DNA of 64,000 nucleotides from Echinarachnius parma (taxonomy: Eukaryota > Echinodermata > Echinoidea > Clypeasteroida > Echinarachniidae): contig JBAMJV010000899.1 in the NCBI GenBank assembly GCA_037951105.1, positions 1 to 64,000 on the forward strand, read 5' to 3'. Made by a program: the position numbers and the translations under genes. Numbering within the stretch: position 1 is the stretch's first letter; each line of letters opens with the position of its first letter. Below, piece by piece: positions 30,735-40,914 of the stretch. A model generated the notes under the pieces. That model made no database searches and was not told the DNA's origin. It was given only the letters and a program-made list of their open reading frames with translations.

Positions 30735-31430
30735 TGTAGTCCCTAAAGTGCCTTTATGAACTTTTGAACCGGGCGGGCATTACAGACATGCTTGATTTGA
30801 GACTTTCCTGCCCCGTCCTGCGAGACATGTTGGGGGGGGGGGGGGGTGCAAAGAGGGGGGCCCAGTAAGAAAGTGGGAAAGCATGGTCTCGTTCATTTTG
30901 AAAAGGTTTATAATCCTGTAGTATGGGACTCCCTTTGTTGAACTCTTGAACCAGGGCAGGCATTACAGACATGGTTGCTTTGAGACTTTCCTGCTGTACT
31001 ACGCCACCGGTATAGCCAGGCAAGAAGGAGGGAGGAGGGGGGTTGCGGGGGGGGGGGGGGGGGGGGGCCAAGATTGCCCATAAAGAGGGAGGGGGGCAGC
31101 ATACATGGTCACTTTCCTTTTGAATGATTTTGGTCCTTAGACTGCATTTCAGACATGCGTGCTCTGTGACTTTCCTTTGGCAGAGGTAGGAAAGGGGGGG
31201 GGGGGGGGGGTGCAACTCGGGGAATGTATGGCCAAGATTGCAAAGACAGAGAGAGAGAGGGGGGTGGGGGGGGGGGGGGGGGGGGTCTGCATCCATGATA
31301 TCTTTCATTTAGAACAAGCTCTTTAGATTCCTGTAGTCCCTAAACTGCCTTGGTGAACTATTGAACCGGGCAGGCATTACAGACATGCTTGCTTTGAGAC
31401 TTTCCTGCGTTCTTCGGCGGCGCGGCCAAA
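30735..31430. repeat. ~190-230-bp tandem repeat with in-phase G tracts, four units
   Basis: Each unit has AACCGGGCGGGCATTACAGA-type sequence, CATGCTTGCTTTGAGACTTT, CCTGC, then a G tract, CCAAGATTGC and GAGAGAGGGGGG. Units begin near 30750, 30940, 31125 and 31355. The last unit lacks the long G tract. Proline-rich minus frames are artefacts. Confidence 0.9.
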
Positions 31431-32490
31431 CAAGGCAGAGGTGCCCCAGATAGGGGGAATTAAGGGAATGGGGCGTAAAATTGTCCTCATATTGGGAGTG
31501 TGAGCAGGCATAAAGCAGGCATTATCATGCATTACAGAACTACGTTAGCTGAGGCAATTGTGCATGTGTGTGGGTGTCCATTTTGTGTATGTATGGGAAG
31601 GTGATATTCAATATTCATGAGTATCTTTATGTAATTCTCTGGGAAGGAGGTGGGGGGGGGGGGGTATTGGGCAGGAGAGCCATTTTCCCCTATTGCGTGT
31701 CCCCCCCTCCCCCCTATTCCTTCATGCTCTTGTCCAAAGTGGAAAAAATAGATGCCGTGCAATAGAAACAACAACAAGAATCTAACAACAAATCGGGGAT
31801 GATAATTTGTGAGAGTGGGTTATGCATCGATGGGGAAGGAAACGGTGAAAGATTTTGTGCGATGGAATATCTGCCTCTCTCTCCTTGCCCCTGGATAAGA
31901 ATGAGCATTGGTCGCACAGGAAAAAACAAGGTTCACACAAAGTTAATCCAACCATCCATTTGAAAACAAGAGCTGATTTTGTTTTAAAGAGGACAATTTT
32001 AGTTTATTTCATTCTAGCAGACCCGTCCGTAGTTTACTTGCAAGCTCTTAGCTCTGTTTGAAAATATATTTTTGTTTTTTACTCACACTTACAGTAGAAA
32101 AGTTTAATTTTATTATTATGATTTATTTGGCCAATGTTTAAATTAGAACAAATTGTACATCAGTCACATGAAACCATGCGAGAAGAATGGTAGGGAAAAA
32201 GAGAGAAAAAAAGACTTGACTAAGTGGGCCAGGTCTCACAAAAGTTTAAATTCTTTACTGTTATCTGGAGACAAAATGAGTCCTATTTATCATCTTCTTT
32301 TAAACATAGCTGGTAGTTTGGAAATATTTGTTTCCCCATTGGGAAATTACATCTTATTTTCAAGGCTAAGTCTTGCGTGGGATTACTTAGGGATGGCCAT
32401 TGTGAACTAACTAACCTCGGCTAGATTGTGCGCACTGCATGACACGGAGCCAGTGTGTATATTATGTACCGTGCGCTAGGCGTTTGCAAG
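31431..32490. other. No gene seen
   Basis: Ordinary spacer with a G12 tract at 31651-31664. No supported feature. Confidence 0.45.
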
Positions 32491-32496
32491 ATGGCA

Positions 32497-32816
32497 CCAG
32501 GGGGGTGTTTCACAAAGATCCTAAGTTGAACTTAACTTTAAGTTGGACTTAGAAACTATGGAAAGCTGTTCGTTTTTTTGAAACACTTTTGTCAAATTTC
32601 TTTTAAAAGGCATACAATGTTGATTCAAATCATTGATATTTTCTATTATCAAGGGGATTTCATGTTTTTGATGTAAAATTGATGAATGAGTCAAAAATTC
32701 TTGGAATTCTTGCTTTTGAATATATTTTATTCAAAGGCTACAAATGGCTTTCCATAATTGTTAAGTCCAACTTAGAGTTAAGTTCAACTTAGGATCTTTG
32801 TGAAACACCCCCCTGG
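32497..32816. mobile_element. Foldback MITE, family N, ~59-bp terminal inverted repeats
   Basis: Left end CCAGGGGGGTGTTTCACAAA, GATCCTAAGTTGAACTTAAC; the right end is its reverse complement with about 55 of 59 identical. The central 200 bp is AT-rich. The CAGGG start recalls hAT ends, but no 8-bp flanking duplication is visible, so the superfamily is left open. Confidence 0.9.
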
Positions 32817-33171
32817 CGTCTTAAGAATCTGAACGACCTTTATTAGGGTTATCGATTCCTTCCGCTAATGGTTGTTTTCCAAATCGTATATAGTTTTTAT
32901 ACCTGGCAATCCCAAAATAAACTGTTTCGATCCCCTGGAACCGAGAAATGACATGCAGTGTAATTGCTTTGTTTGCAAAAAGTAGTCCCTTTTGATGGTT
33001 TATTTTGAAGGAAGTTATCTTACTAATACTAATGGCAGTCTGCAAAAACAAGTTGTTTTTGCTACGGGGCCGGGAGTAATTTGGACTCGATTGTAGCGAA
33101 CTTGTTTGTGCACGTGATGGAAAAGTTATTAGTTAACCTATTCAGGACTGGTAACTTGGGCATGGGTTTTG
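32817..33171. other. No gene seen
   Basis: Unremarkable spacer between two MITEs. Confidence 0.4.
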
Positions 33172-33551
33172 TTAAAGGGACTTAGTAACATTGTCCAAAT
33201 CCTCAAAATAAATTGTTCATTCTAGCTGTTCCCTCATACCTTGTTGTATTCGTATTAACAATACAATCATAGGACAGGTTTTTCAAATTTCCCTTTTGTT
33301 ACAAAGATATGTACGATCGAAGTATTCAGATAAGAAAAACTCTGGGCGAGTTTTTCTTCTGTGTACAAAGTGAGTGCAGTGAGTTAGTGTATATCACTTC
33401 GCATTTTCGCTCATTACTTGGCCATGCAATGTCCATTTGACTTGAAATTTTCACACAATACCCTGTGGACATATGAGATAACAACAATATACATTGCATC
33501 AACCATTCATCACTTTTTGCACATGTCAACAAAGTTACTAGATCCCTTTAA
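33172..33551. mobile_element. TTAA-flanked MITE, family B copy 1
   Basis: TTAA at both ends (33172-33175 and 33548-33551), termini AGGGACTTAGTAACATTG and, inverted, AGGGATCTAGTAACTTTG. The interior includes TCATTACTTGGCCATGCAAT and CAATATACATTGCATCAACC, shared with copies at 35074 and 45034. Non-coding. Confidence 0.93.
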
Positions 33552-33689
33552 TCCGTTCTCTGCTAGATTCTGAAAACCGCATAAATAGTCTTGTACAAGT
33601 TAAAATGAGCAGTTTTTGCTACTATGGTATGGTAGATGTGACATGAATGTGATTAATCAAATAAATGATTCTTAGGTTGGGTGAATTTG

Positions 33690-33940
33690 ATTATATTAAA
33701 TAATTTACCTTATCCCAACATAAATAAACACCGAATGTTCAGTGCGTGTTTGAGCCGCTGTGAAAAAATCATCGGGGCAATCTCGGTGGTATAGTGGTAT
33801 GACGCCTGTCTAGCAATCAGGAGGTTGTGGGTTCGATTCCTACCCGAGTCCGCCTGTGATATTTTTTCACAGCGGCTCAAACACGCACTGAACATTCGGT
33901 GTTTATTTATGTTGGGATAAGGTAAATTATTTAATATAAT
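33690..33940. mobile_element. tRNA-bearing foldback element, perfect 80-bp arms
   Basis: Left arm 33690-33769 and right arm 33861-33940 are exact reverse complements over all 80 positions (ATTATATTAAATAATTTACC ... GCCGCTGTGAAAAAAT). The 91-bp loop holds one tRNA-like gene. Identity stops abruptly just outside (GAATTTG left, GAATGTG right). No arm divergence means a very recent origin, ongoing gene conversion, or an assembly fold. It is not a SINE pair, because only one tRNA unit is present. I know of no named family with this layout. Confidence 0.85.
33780..33851 (+). tRNA. tRNA-like unit (AGC-type anticodon loop) inside the palindrome
   Basis: 72 nt. Box A TGGTATAGTGG (33787-33797) and box B GGTTCGATTCC (33830-33840) are intact. 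The T-arm GTGGG/CCTAC pairs fully with one GU. The anticodon stem CCTGT/TCAGG has four pairs and one TT mismatch around loop CTAGCAA, giving AGC at 33812-33814 (nominally alanine). The acceptor ATCTCGG/CCGAGTC pairs at five of seven positions, and the D stem is weak. A T6 run (33862-33867), a possible Pol III terminator, opens the right arm. More likely a transcribable SINE-head-like tRNA relic than a translating tRNA. Confidence 0.6.
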
Positions 33941-34430
33941 GAATGTGATTGTTTTTGTGTTGAGAAGTATTTCTCATAGTGTGTATTATTTTGCCTTAGA
34001 ACTTTTAAATGTTGACATTTTAATTTTTATTTTGAGTATTTCCTCCATAGTGCTTGTTTAAATGCGATTCTACAAAATGTTTAAATGATTAAAATAATAA
34101 TTTCTAGTGCTTTTAAAAACATTTAAAATGAAAAATGTATTATTTTCCTCTGGAATAATGATTTTGAAATTATTATTTTATAATTTTCCCCTTGAATAAT
34201 GATTATATTTTATAACTAATTGTGTTATTTTTCCCATTTGTTTCAATGTTTCTGCAGGAACAGGACCTAGTCCGGTGGAATTTAATGTGGATTAAATCCC
34301 AGGACCGTTGTGTTCTCTTTTTATTCCGTCATTTGGAGCTCGTTGTCGACAGGATTCATAACTGCTTCTGTTAAATTGTCAAGGTATGTATTATTTAGAT
34401 GTAAACATTACTTATACATTGTCCATGAAA
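33941..34430. other. AT-rich spacer, no gene seen
   Basis: Repeated TTATTTTCC-type and AATAATGATT phrases (34135-34235) indicate a small diverged tandem repeat of about 50 bp. Nothing else. Confidence 0.45.
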
Positions 34431-34434
34431 AGGC

Positions 34435-34690
34435 TTTGAGCGCAAATTTGCCCCCAAAATGCCAAAAGAGCCCCCGAAAATTATTTAAAGAGCCCCTGAA
34501 ATTATGCATAGAGATCGATGCCAATCAAATATTGTCCATAAAAAGGCTGAGGGCAAATTTGCCCCTAAAATCATAAAAGAGCCCCTGAAAATATGCATCT
34601 ATAGTTCAATGCAAATCAAATATCAGAGTTTTATTTTCATGCTGGCAAGCTTGAAAGGTAGCCCCTGAAAAATTAATTTCAATTTTGTCC
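34435..34690 (-). repeat. Dispersed repeat R, copy 10 (internally duplicated)
   Basis: GCAAATTTGCCCCCAAAATG, AGAGCCCCCGAAAATTATTT, then a second GGCAAATTTGCCCCTAAAAT and AGCCCCTGAAAATATGCATC, ending CTTGAAAGGTAGCCCC. About 110 bp of the unit is duplicated in tandem. This copy shows the uninterrupted site where A1 inserted in the 8.9-kb copy. Confidence 0.85.
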
Positions 34691-34731
34691 CTGCTTGCAA
34701 AAGGACAGTATCCAATATGAGACAGCATCAT

Positions 34732-35681
34732 TTAAAGGGATAGTTGAGTTTTGGTAAAGAGAGTAGTTTTGGTCAAACTGAATCTTAGTAACCGAAACCT
34801 GCACCATTACATTACAAACTAACAGTTATAACTCCACCATGCTCGAAAGGAATACAAAATTACACATGACTAAGTAAAAAAGCCTGTTATCATTCAAAAA
34901 GAGCAGTTAAAACTCAAGATGGTGCTTTCTAAAAACTCATTGGTTTCAACCATTTTAAATAAAATATTGTGCATGTGATGTTTTGTTGAAATAGTGATTA
35001 GATAGAGAGATAATCAACTATTTAAAAACCTCTTTTGAAATTTTTTAAAAGAGGAAGCATTTTAAAAATTTTGTTAAAGGGACTTGATAACATTGTCCAA
35101 ATCCTCAAAATAGAATTGTAATTCTAGCGGTTCCCTTATACCTTGTTGTATTCGTATTAACAATAAAATCATGGGACGGGTTTCGGTTTTTCAAATTTCC
35201 CTTTCGTTACAAAGATATGTATGATTGAAGTATTCAGATAAGAAAAACTCCGGGCGAGTTTTTCTTCCGTGTACAAAGTGAGTGCAGTGAGTTACTGAAT
35301 ATCACTTTGCATTTTCGCTCATTACTTGGCCATACAATGTCCATTTGACTTGAAATTTTCACACAATACCCTGTGGACCTATGAGATAACAACAATATAC
35401 ATTGCATCAACCATTCATCACTTTTTGCACATGTCAACAAAGTTACTAGATCCCTTTAACGGCTGGTACAAAATTCTCAAATATTTGTGGGGCCCCACAT
35501 TTATTACAAATGGTTATGTTTATGGATATTTCAGCCATTTCTGAACCGACTTTGATCAAATAAAGTTTATTCTGTCATCACAATTGTATGCTTATTCAAA
35601 TTTGACACTCAGTTTTTCATTATCTCACAAAAAATTATTTTGTGTAGCGCCCTCTATACCAAAACTCAACTATCCCTTTAA
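34732..35681. mobile_element. TTAA-flanked MITE, family A copy 3, interrupted by B2
   Basis: TTAA at 34732-34735 and 35678-35681; ends AGGGATAGTTGAGTTTTGGT on both sides (inverted). Orientation is opposite to A1/A2. It is split by a complete B element (35074-35459) placed at a TTAA. Without it the copy is about 564 bp. The central palindrome (TGTGGGGCCCCACA plus imperfect flanks) lies at 35485-35498, just right of the insertion. Confidence 0.93.
35074..35459. mobile_element. TTAA-flanked MITE, family B copy 2, nested in A3
   Basis: TTAA at 35074-35077 and 35456-35459; termini AGGGACTTGATAACATTG and, inverted, AGGGATCTAGTAACTTTG. About 94 percent alike to B1 by eye. Nesting shows that B was active after this A copy had settled. 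Confidence 0.93.
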
Positions 35682-35744
35682 TAGAAGATGCTTCCAGAAG
35701 GGGGATTAGTGTTGTCTGCAGGATGAGAGGAAAGAACTTTTTTT

Positions 35745-35965
35745 TTGTATGAGGATTAACTCTGTAGGATTAATTGCCTGTGGCAATAACTGTCTGTGGG
35801 ATTATCAGTAGGATTAACCGTCTGTAGGATTATCAGTAGGATTAACTGTAGGATTAACTGTCTGGGATTAACTGGCCAAGAGGGCTAACTGCATTCTGCT
35901 GTATCCCTGCTAAATCCACACTTAATCCCTACTTTAATCCAGATTAGATTCTAAGTTGATTCTAA
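35745..35965. repeat. Short tandem repeat of GGATTAACTGTCTG
   Basis: AGGATTAACTGTCTGTAGGA and GGATTATCAGTAGGATTAAC phrases repeat with 14-28 bp spacing, fading into TAATCC-rich sequence (35905-35950). Confidence 0.8.
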
Positions 35966-36500
35966 CTGTCTGTGCCAAGTTTACTGGCACGTAAAACCAT
36001 TTACCTTTGATTCTCTCTATAAATCAGAACTGGTCCCAAAAATACTCTGGGCTGGGGTCTGTGGACATACATTGCATGTTAGGCTATTACCCCATTCTGG
36101 AATGGAAATAAATATGTCCAAAATAGTTGTGAAGTTAAACCAAGTTATGTCAAGCATCCCAGTTCCCCAAGTTGAGTCCCGAGTTCGTCTGATTTGGGCC
36201 CCTACCCCAGTGGCTTTGGGGCCCAACTGGGAAATTCTGCATTTACACTGCATTGCATACGAGAGAGGCTCACAGTGGAATGCATAACTCGCATTCACGT
36301 TAAACCATTTAAAGGGGACCATATATTATTGTGTGATATCAAATAGATGCCCAATATTTTGCAAAAGGTTGTGTAATTCAGAAACGATGCTATTAACTAC
36401 CACCACTTACAGAACCATTATGGCCTCATGACTATGCTAGCTCACAGTATGCGGGCTTGTCGATATCTCCAGCCCAGCGCTAACGGCGCGGACAGGTGCA
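35966..36500. other. No gene seen; orphan TTAA-MITE-like end at 36308
   Basis: TTTAAAGGGGACCATATAT (36308-36326) resembles the left end of a TTAA element, but no matching right end was found. Opposite-strand frames of 71-101 codons (36017-36322) have no domain. Confidence 0.35.
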
Positions 36501-36514
36501 AAGGGGCGGTGGGT

Positions 36515-36700
36515 TTAGGCCATATTTCACTGGCTCGCATTGGATTTCTTCCAATAGTTCTGCACTTAATGATACTAAGGTTCAGATTTTACCACACAAG
36601 CCCTTTTTTTAATACTTATTCAACAATATTGATCAATTAGTTTGGCCAGTATAGATGTTTTCGGTAACTTTCCCAATACTGTTATTTGGCTTCAACAAGT
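36515..36700. repeat. Repeat E, copy 2
   Basis: AAGGTTCAGATTTTACCACA, AATACTTATTCAACAATATT, GATCAATTAGTTTGGCCAGT and GGTAACTTTCCCAATACTGT correspond in order to 27990-28125. Confidence 0.8.
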
Positions 36701-37329
36701 TGAAAGCAACGCTTGCCCTGTATGCCATTCATATTGAGCTCAGTTTACCAGAGAATAATTTACTCAGCAAGCCTCGGCCGTAAGTGGGGTTAAAAAGTCA
36801 GGTATTATTGCTCAATTCGCTGGTTCGATGAGCCAGTTGGACTCTCGTACATACATGTCCAGTTGTAATAATGATATTGACCATTGACTGATTTATCCGC
36901 TATTTAAATCGGGCTTTTCACCAAAACTTTTTCATAAAGAGCATTTCATAGGTGTCATTCCGATAGAACGATAACATTCTCGTGCTCTCTAGCAGTCTGA
37001 GAATTTCATCACTCTTTTCTCCTCTTAGTCTTACTATCAGACTTTTCATCTCTCGACTTTTCATATAAGGCACTTCTCTGGATGTGTCCGGCCACATCTA
37101 ATGATTTAAATCTTGCTAATTAATATTAAAGGGGATATCAAAGATTAGAAATATAAGATACTCAGTGCGATTTGCTGACTGATTACACAACATGTTTGTG
37201 TGCAGTTGACCTTAAAATGGCCTTGCTTTATTTTGTCCTCAAATTAAATCATATATTTTTTTTAATAACGAAGTGGAAATTTGCAGAAGAAGAAGAAAAA
37301 AAATGTTTTTTGTTAGTTCTTTAGAGGAA
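36701..37329. other. No gene seen
   Basis: Spacer without supported features. Confidence 0.4.
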
Positions 37330-37565
37330 AACAGCAAGGCAAATAAAACTTTTTATTGGGCAAGTAAAATTTGTAAATGGTCTAGTTTGGTTGCCCGATC
37401 GGGCAACTAAAAACGGCTTCCAAATTTGAAAGAAAATTTTAATTTCTTATGCGATATATCTTATCTAGAAGTACGCCGGCAAGTACATTTTTTTTTTAAT
37501 GTTAAAATGTATGATTCACATTTGCAAAAAAGTTTTAAGTGTGGAGGCTTGTTTTAAGTATGGGT
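37330..37565 (+). repeat. Dispersed repeat F, copy 4
   Basis: GGGCAAGTAAAATTTGTAAA, TGGTCTAGTTTGGTTGCCCG, ATCGGGCAACTAAAAACGG, TTATCTAGAAGTACGCCGGC and GTGTGGAGGCTTG. Confidence 0.85.
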
Positions 37566-37589
37566 TGAATATATATATTTCCATTCTCA

Positions 37590-37770
37590 TTATCATGCGT
37601 GGGTCGCATGGAACCAGACCCCTGGGAATCCGAGTTCCATCCGGTGAGCTGTGAACGTCCTTACCCCCATCCATCTGATCATATAGTCCCATCACGGTTT
37701 AATCAGACCTGATGAGAGTGATAAGCTGCACCGCGGGGCGGGGAAGGGTATTGTAAGGACGGACGTTCAG
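37590..37770. repeat. GC-rich inverted-repeat block
   Basis: GAACGTCCTTACCCCC (37651) and GTAAGGACGGACGTTC (37753) face each other across about 90 bp. A smaller hairpin with arms GGAAC/GTTCC lies at 37609-37637. It looks like a structured relic, but no RNA family could be recognised. Confidence 0.5.
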
Positions 37771-37784
37771 TTTCATCACCAGGG

Positions 37785-37945
37785 AATAAATTACTTTTTG
37801 TTTCTTCGGGGGCTACTTTTGAAAGCATGCTTGCATGAAATTTGTTTTGCATTGAACTCTATGCAAATTTACGGGGGCTCTTTTTTGGCATTTGGGGGGC
37901 GAATTTGCCCGAGGCCCCCCCCCCCCCCCCTGTGTATTTTTGTTG
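37785..37945 (+). repeat. Dispersed repeat R, copy 11
   Basis: TTCGGGGGCTACTTTTGAAA, GCATGCTTGCATGAAATTTG, TTTGCATTGAACTCTATGCA, GGGGGCTCTTTTTTGGCATT, GGCGAATTTGCCCGAGGCC, then a C18 tract and TGTGTATTTTT. It defines most of the R consensus. Here the C tract replaces the usual CCCCC. Confidence 0.9.
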
Positions 37946-38325
37946 TTACTGCTTATCACTGTCTGATTATTAATGACCTTGCCCCTGTTGTGTCAATGCC
38001 TACCTCCAGAACGCTTTTTATTTCACTAGGTAAACGGTGTTCATTTTCTGAGAAACTATGACGGGTCATTCCGAAGAACCTTGGTGTTTAGGGGATCAAA
38101 ATACACATTTTACTGATTTGTTAATTCTTATTCTTACTCTTAGATCTAAGAATATATACCATTAAAGGTCTGGAAAACAAAGACTATTTGAGCTGTGGCA
38201 AGGCATGCAGACAGCTACCTTGGTATCTGAGGGATATCACATGACCAGGGCACATCTAGGGCAACAGACATAAGGTCAAAGGTCACAGGGTTCGCTAAGG
38301 GTCTAGATCTGTCAACCCTGCTGTG
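37946..38325. other. No gene seen
   Basis: Spacer without supported features. Confidence 0.4.
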
Positions 38326-38780
38326 AACTTGAGACTATCCTAGCTAGCCTTGTCTCTATCACTCTCTTCTTTATCTTCTATTTCATTGAAATGGGTATGT
38401 GTTGTGATGGGTATGTGTCGTGATCTCTGCTCTTTCCTTTACTCTGGTTCTTTCACTCACTCTCTCTCTTATCTGTCAACCCTGTTATGAACTTGAGACT
38501 GGCATGTCACCTTTCTGTCCTTCCCCTCCAGCTCCGTCCCTCTTTCTCATTTAATTGTTTTTCATTGAAACTGGTGGTATGCATCGTGATCTCTGCTCTT
38601 CCCTTTACTCTCTCTATCTTTCACTCACTCTCTCTTATTTGGCAACCCTTGCATGAACTTGAGGTCGGAATGTGTCCTGTTTCTTATTTCCTCCTTTCCT
38701 TTCTCTCCCTCCCTCTCTTCCTTTCTTTCACCATCTCTCTTTTATCAACCAAGTCAATACTTATTTGTTTTGTGGGTTTT
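38305..38780. repeat. ~165-bp tandem repeat, three units
   Basis: CTGTCAACCCTGCTGTGAAC, CTGTCAACCCTGTTATGAAC and TGGCAACCCTTGCATGAACT head the units (38308, 38475 and 38640). Each is followed by ACTTGAG and CTCT-rich sequence, the first two also by TTTCATTGAAA and GTGATCTCTGCTCTT. Confidence 0.85.
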
Positions 38781-38784
38781 GGAG

Positions 38785-39180
38785 CCACGGTAGAGCATAA
38801 AAACCGATTGTCTACATTAGATTATATCATTTGACAAAGTATTGCAGCGGCATACGAAACGTCATGATCTTTTAGATTCCTAGTTTGACCATACATTGCG
38901 AGACAAACGAATATCACTAGCGATATTATTTCCGATACTTATTTGTTTTGTTTCATAAATGAAAGGATTCATCCCTCTTATTACGCAATTGCTCGCTGAC
39001 AACACTTCAAAGTGACGGGAAAATTACTTAAATTCGCAAGAAAAGCTGCCATAATTCCTTGAGTCATGAAGATAAATCATTTGATATTTACACACATGGT
39101 ATGACCTGCAATCGTAATGTATTAGCTACCAAGTGTTGTCCCTTTCTTTAGCATCCAAATCCGGCACGCCTTTGGATGCT
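38785..39180. other. No gene seen
   Basis: Spacer without supported features. Confidence 0.4.
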
Positions 39181-39184
39181 CTCT

Positions 39185-40095
39185 TATTGATCTTTTCTCT
39201 GGTATGTTGGCTATTTCCTGCTAAATACCCAATTGGATATAATATATAACAGATGTGTGATCCTGTTGTGAAAAAACAACACATATTTGTGGTTTATTCC
39301 CCTCCTTGTACCTGATTGTGACCTTACTACCACATCCGCCTTCAGAGAGGATCAATATGCTGGTTTAGTCTTCCCAGAATTGAGTTGTAGGCTCTATTCA
39401 AATTCGCGTTTCTCTTCTATAAAATATTCACTATTTTATTCTATAAACCAAAGTGCAATTTATTGAGAAAACTGTGGAATACTGTATCCATGGTTACATT
39501 ATGTAGTAATTGTGTAAGAGTCATGACACTAACCATGGTAACAGAAGTAGAAATGGTAATATATGAAACAAAGTATGCAGATTTTGCCATCTGCAAATTG
39601 ATCAAATTACCCGTCTTTAGAAATTGGAACAGGATGTTATGGCACTTTTGATTCGAGCATGAGGCACTATCGAACCCAATAGAGAAGACATGATCCTGTT
39701 ATTAAAAAAAACAAACAATAACTAGATCCTGTTTATTTACCCACTAGTTTATGATTCTGACATCACTGCGACGCCCACCCTTAATTATGGTCGAGTCCTC
39801 CCCGCAATTTCTCTGTAGTCGCCATCCAATTTTTGTTTCTCTTCTCTAAAATAGTCAATATTTCTTCTAACCCAAGTGTAATTTATTTTACTTTGTCTAA
39901 CTCCTTGCAGAATACCCGTCTAAACTACAATAGGATATTACAGCATGTCTGACGCGAGCATGAGGGACTATCATACCCAATTGGATATACAAGCTCCTGT
40001 TGTTAAAAAAACTCTATATCCTGTAGATTCCCCTACTAGTTGCTGATTGCAACATTACCCGCAGCATCCGCCTTTCGATGACAACATAACCAACC
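39185..40095. repeat. Diverged ~280-450-bp tandem repeat, three units
   Basis: ACCCAATTGGATATAATATA / ACCCAATAGAGAAGACATG / ACCCAATTGGATATACAAGC, then GATCCTGTTGTGAAAAAAC / GATCCTGTTATTAAAAAAAA / GCTCCTGTTGTTAAAAAAAC and CACATCCGCC-like phrases occur at 39225, 39675 and 39975. Confidence 0.7.
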
Positions 40096-40099
40096 GACA

Positions 40100-40905
40100 T
40101 AGTTCATCTACAAGGTAAGATTTTGTAAGTTCATTGGAGTAAGTTGGTAGAAAATCCTTGAGAAAAAGTAGGGTTTTATTTTCAGGATAGGAAGCAGAAT
40201 AGAGAAGTGATCTGAAACAAAATTAGCATGTGACCTTCATTTAGACCCCCCCCCCCCCCCCCCCCCGAGGATGGAGGGGTCAGTTTTAAAGAAAAACATT
40301 TATTCATAGCAATAAAAAAAGTAATCCATTTCCGAAATAAGAACAATACAAATTTACCAACAAAATGTCCAAATTTTTAAAAGAAAATTCAACAGTGGCA
40401 GCTCCCCTTGGGCATCACCTACATCCAGAGCTTGACCTACGAGCGTGTGACCTACATTCGGACCCCTGAATGAGGGTCAATTTGCAAAATGTTGCAATCA
40501 TGTATATCGTATCAACCCCATAATAGTCACTTTTGGAATTGGCATGTATTTGTAGCAAACCCATAGTAATCCATTCCCCCAAAAAATGTGAGCATTGAAA
40601 ATCTCCCATCAAGAAAATATCAGTCTGGAAAATCAGCCTGACCCATTACCCTACCTTCAACCAGAGCTTGACCTGCAAGTGTGTGACCTACATTAGGACC
40701 CCTGAGGGCAGGTCAATTTGCAAGTGCAATTAACATGTATGCTGCAACCCCAAAGTAATCCATTCCCCCAAAAAATGTGAGCATTGAAAATCTCCCATCA
40801 AGAAAATATCAGTCTGACCAAATTACCTACCTTCAACCAGAGCTTGACCCGCAAGTGTGTGACCTACATTAGGACCCCTGAGGGCAGGTCAATTTGCAAG
40901 TGTAA
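40100..40905. repeat. ~170-220-bp tandem repeat, three to four units
   Basis: ACATCCAGAGCTTGACCTAC, TCAACCAGAGCTTGACCTGC and TCAACCAGAGCTTGACCCGC (40421, 40658 and 40833), each followed by GTGTGTGACCTACATTAGGA and CCCCTGA. AATGTGAGCATTGAAAATCT and CCCATCAAGAAAATATCAGT occur twice exactly. A C22 tract (40245-40266) sits in the first unit. Confidence 0.85.
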
Positions 40906-40914
40906 TTAACATGT

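Noticed and set aside
33710-33895. 61-codon minus frame across the tRNA palindrome
   Set aside because: It crosses both inverted arms and the tRNA-like unit, so it is a shadow of that structure.
36308-36326. Possible TTAA-MITE left end
   Set aside because: No matching inverted right end was found within 1.5 kb.
37690-37725. Hammerhead-like CTGATGAG word
   Set aside because: No GAAA partner strand or cleavage-site arrangement could be placed around it, so a hammerhead is not supported.
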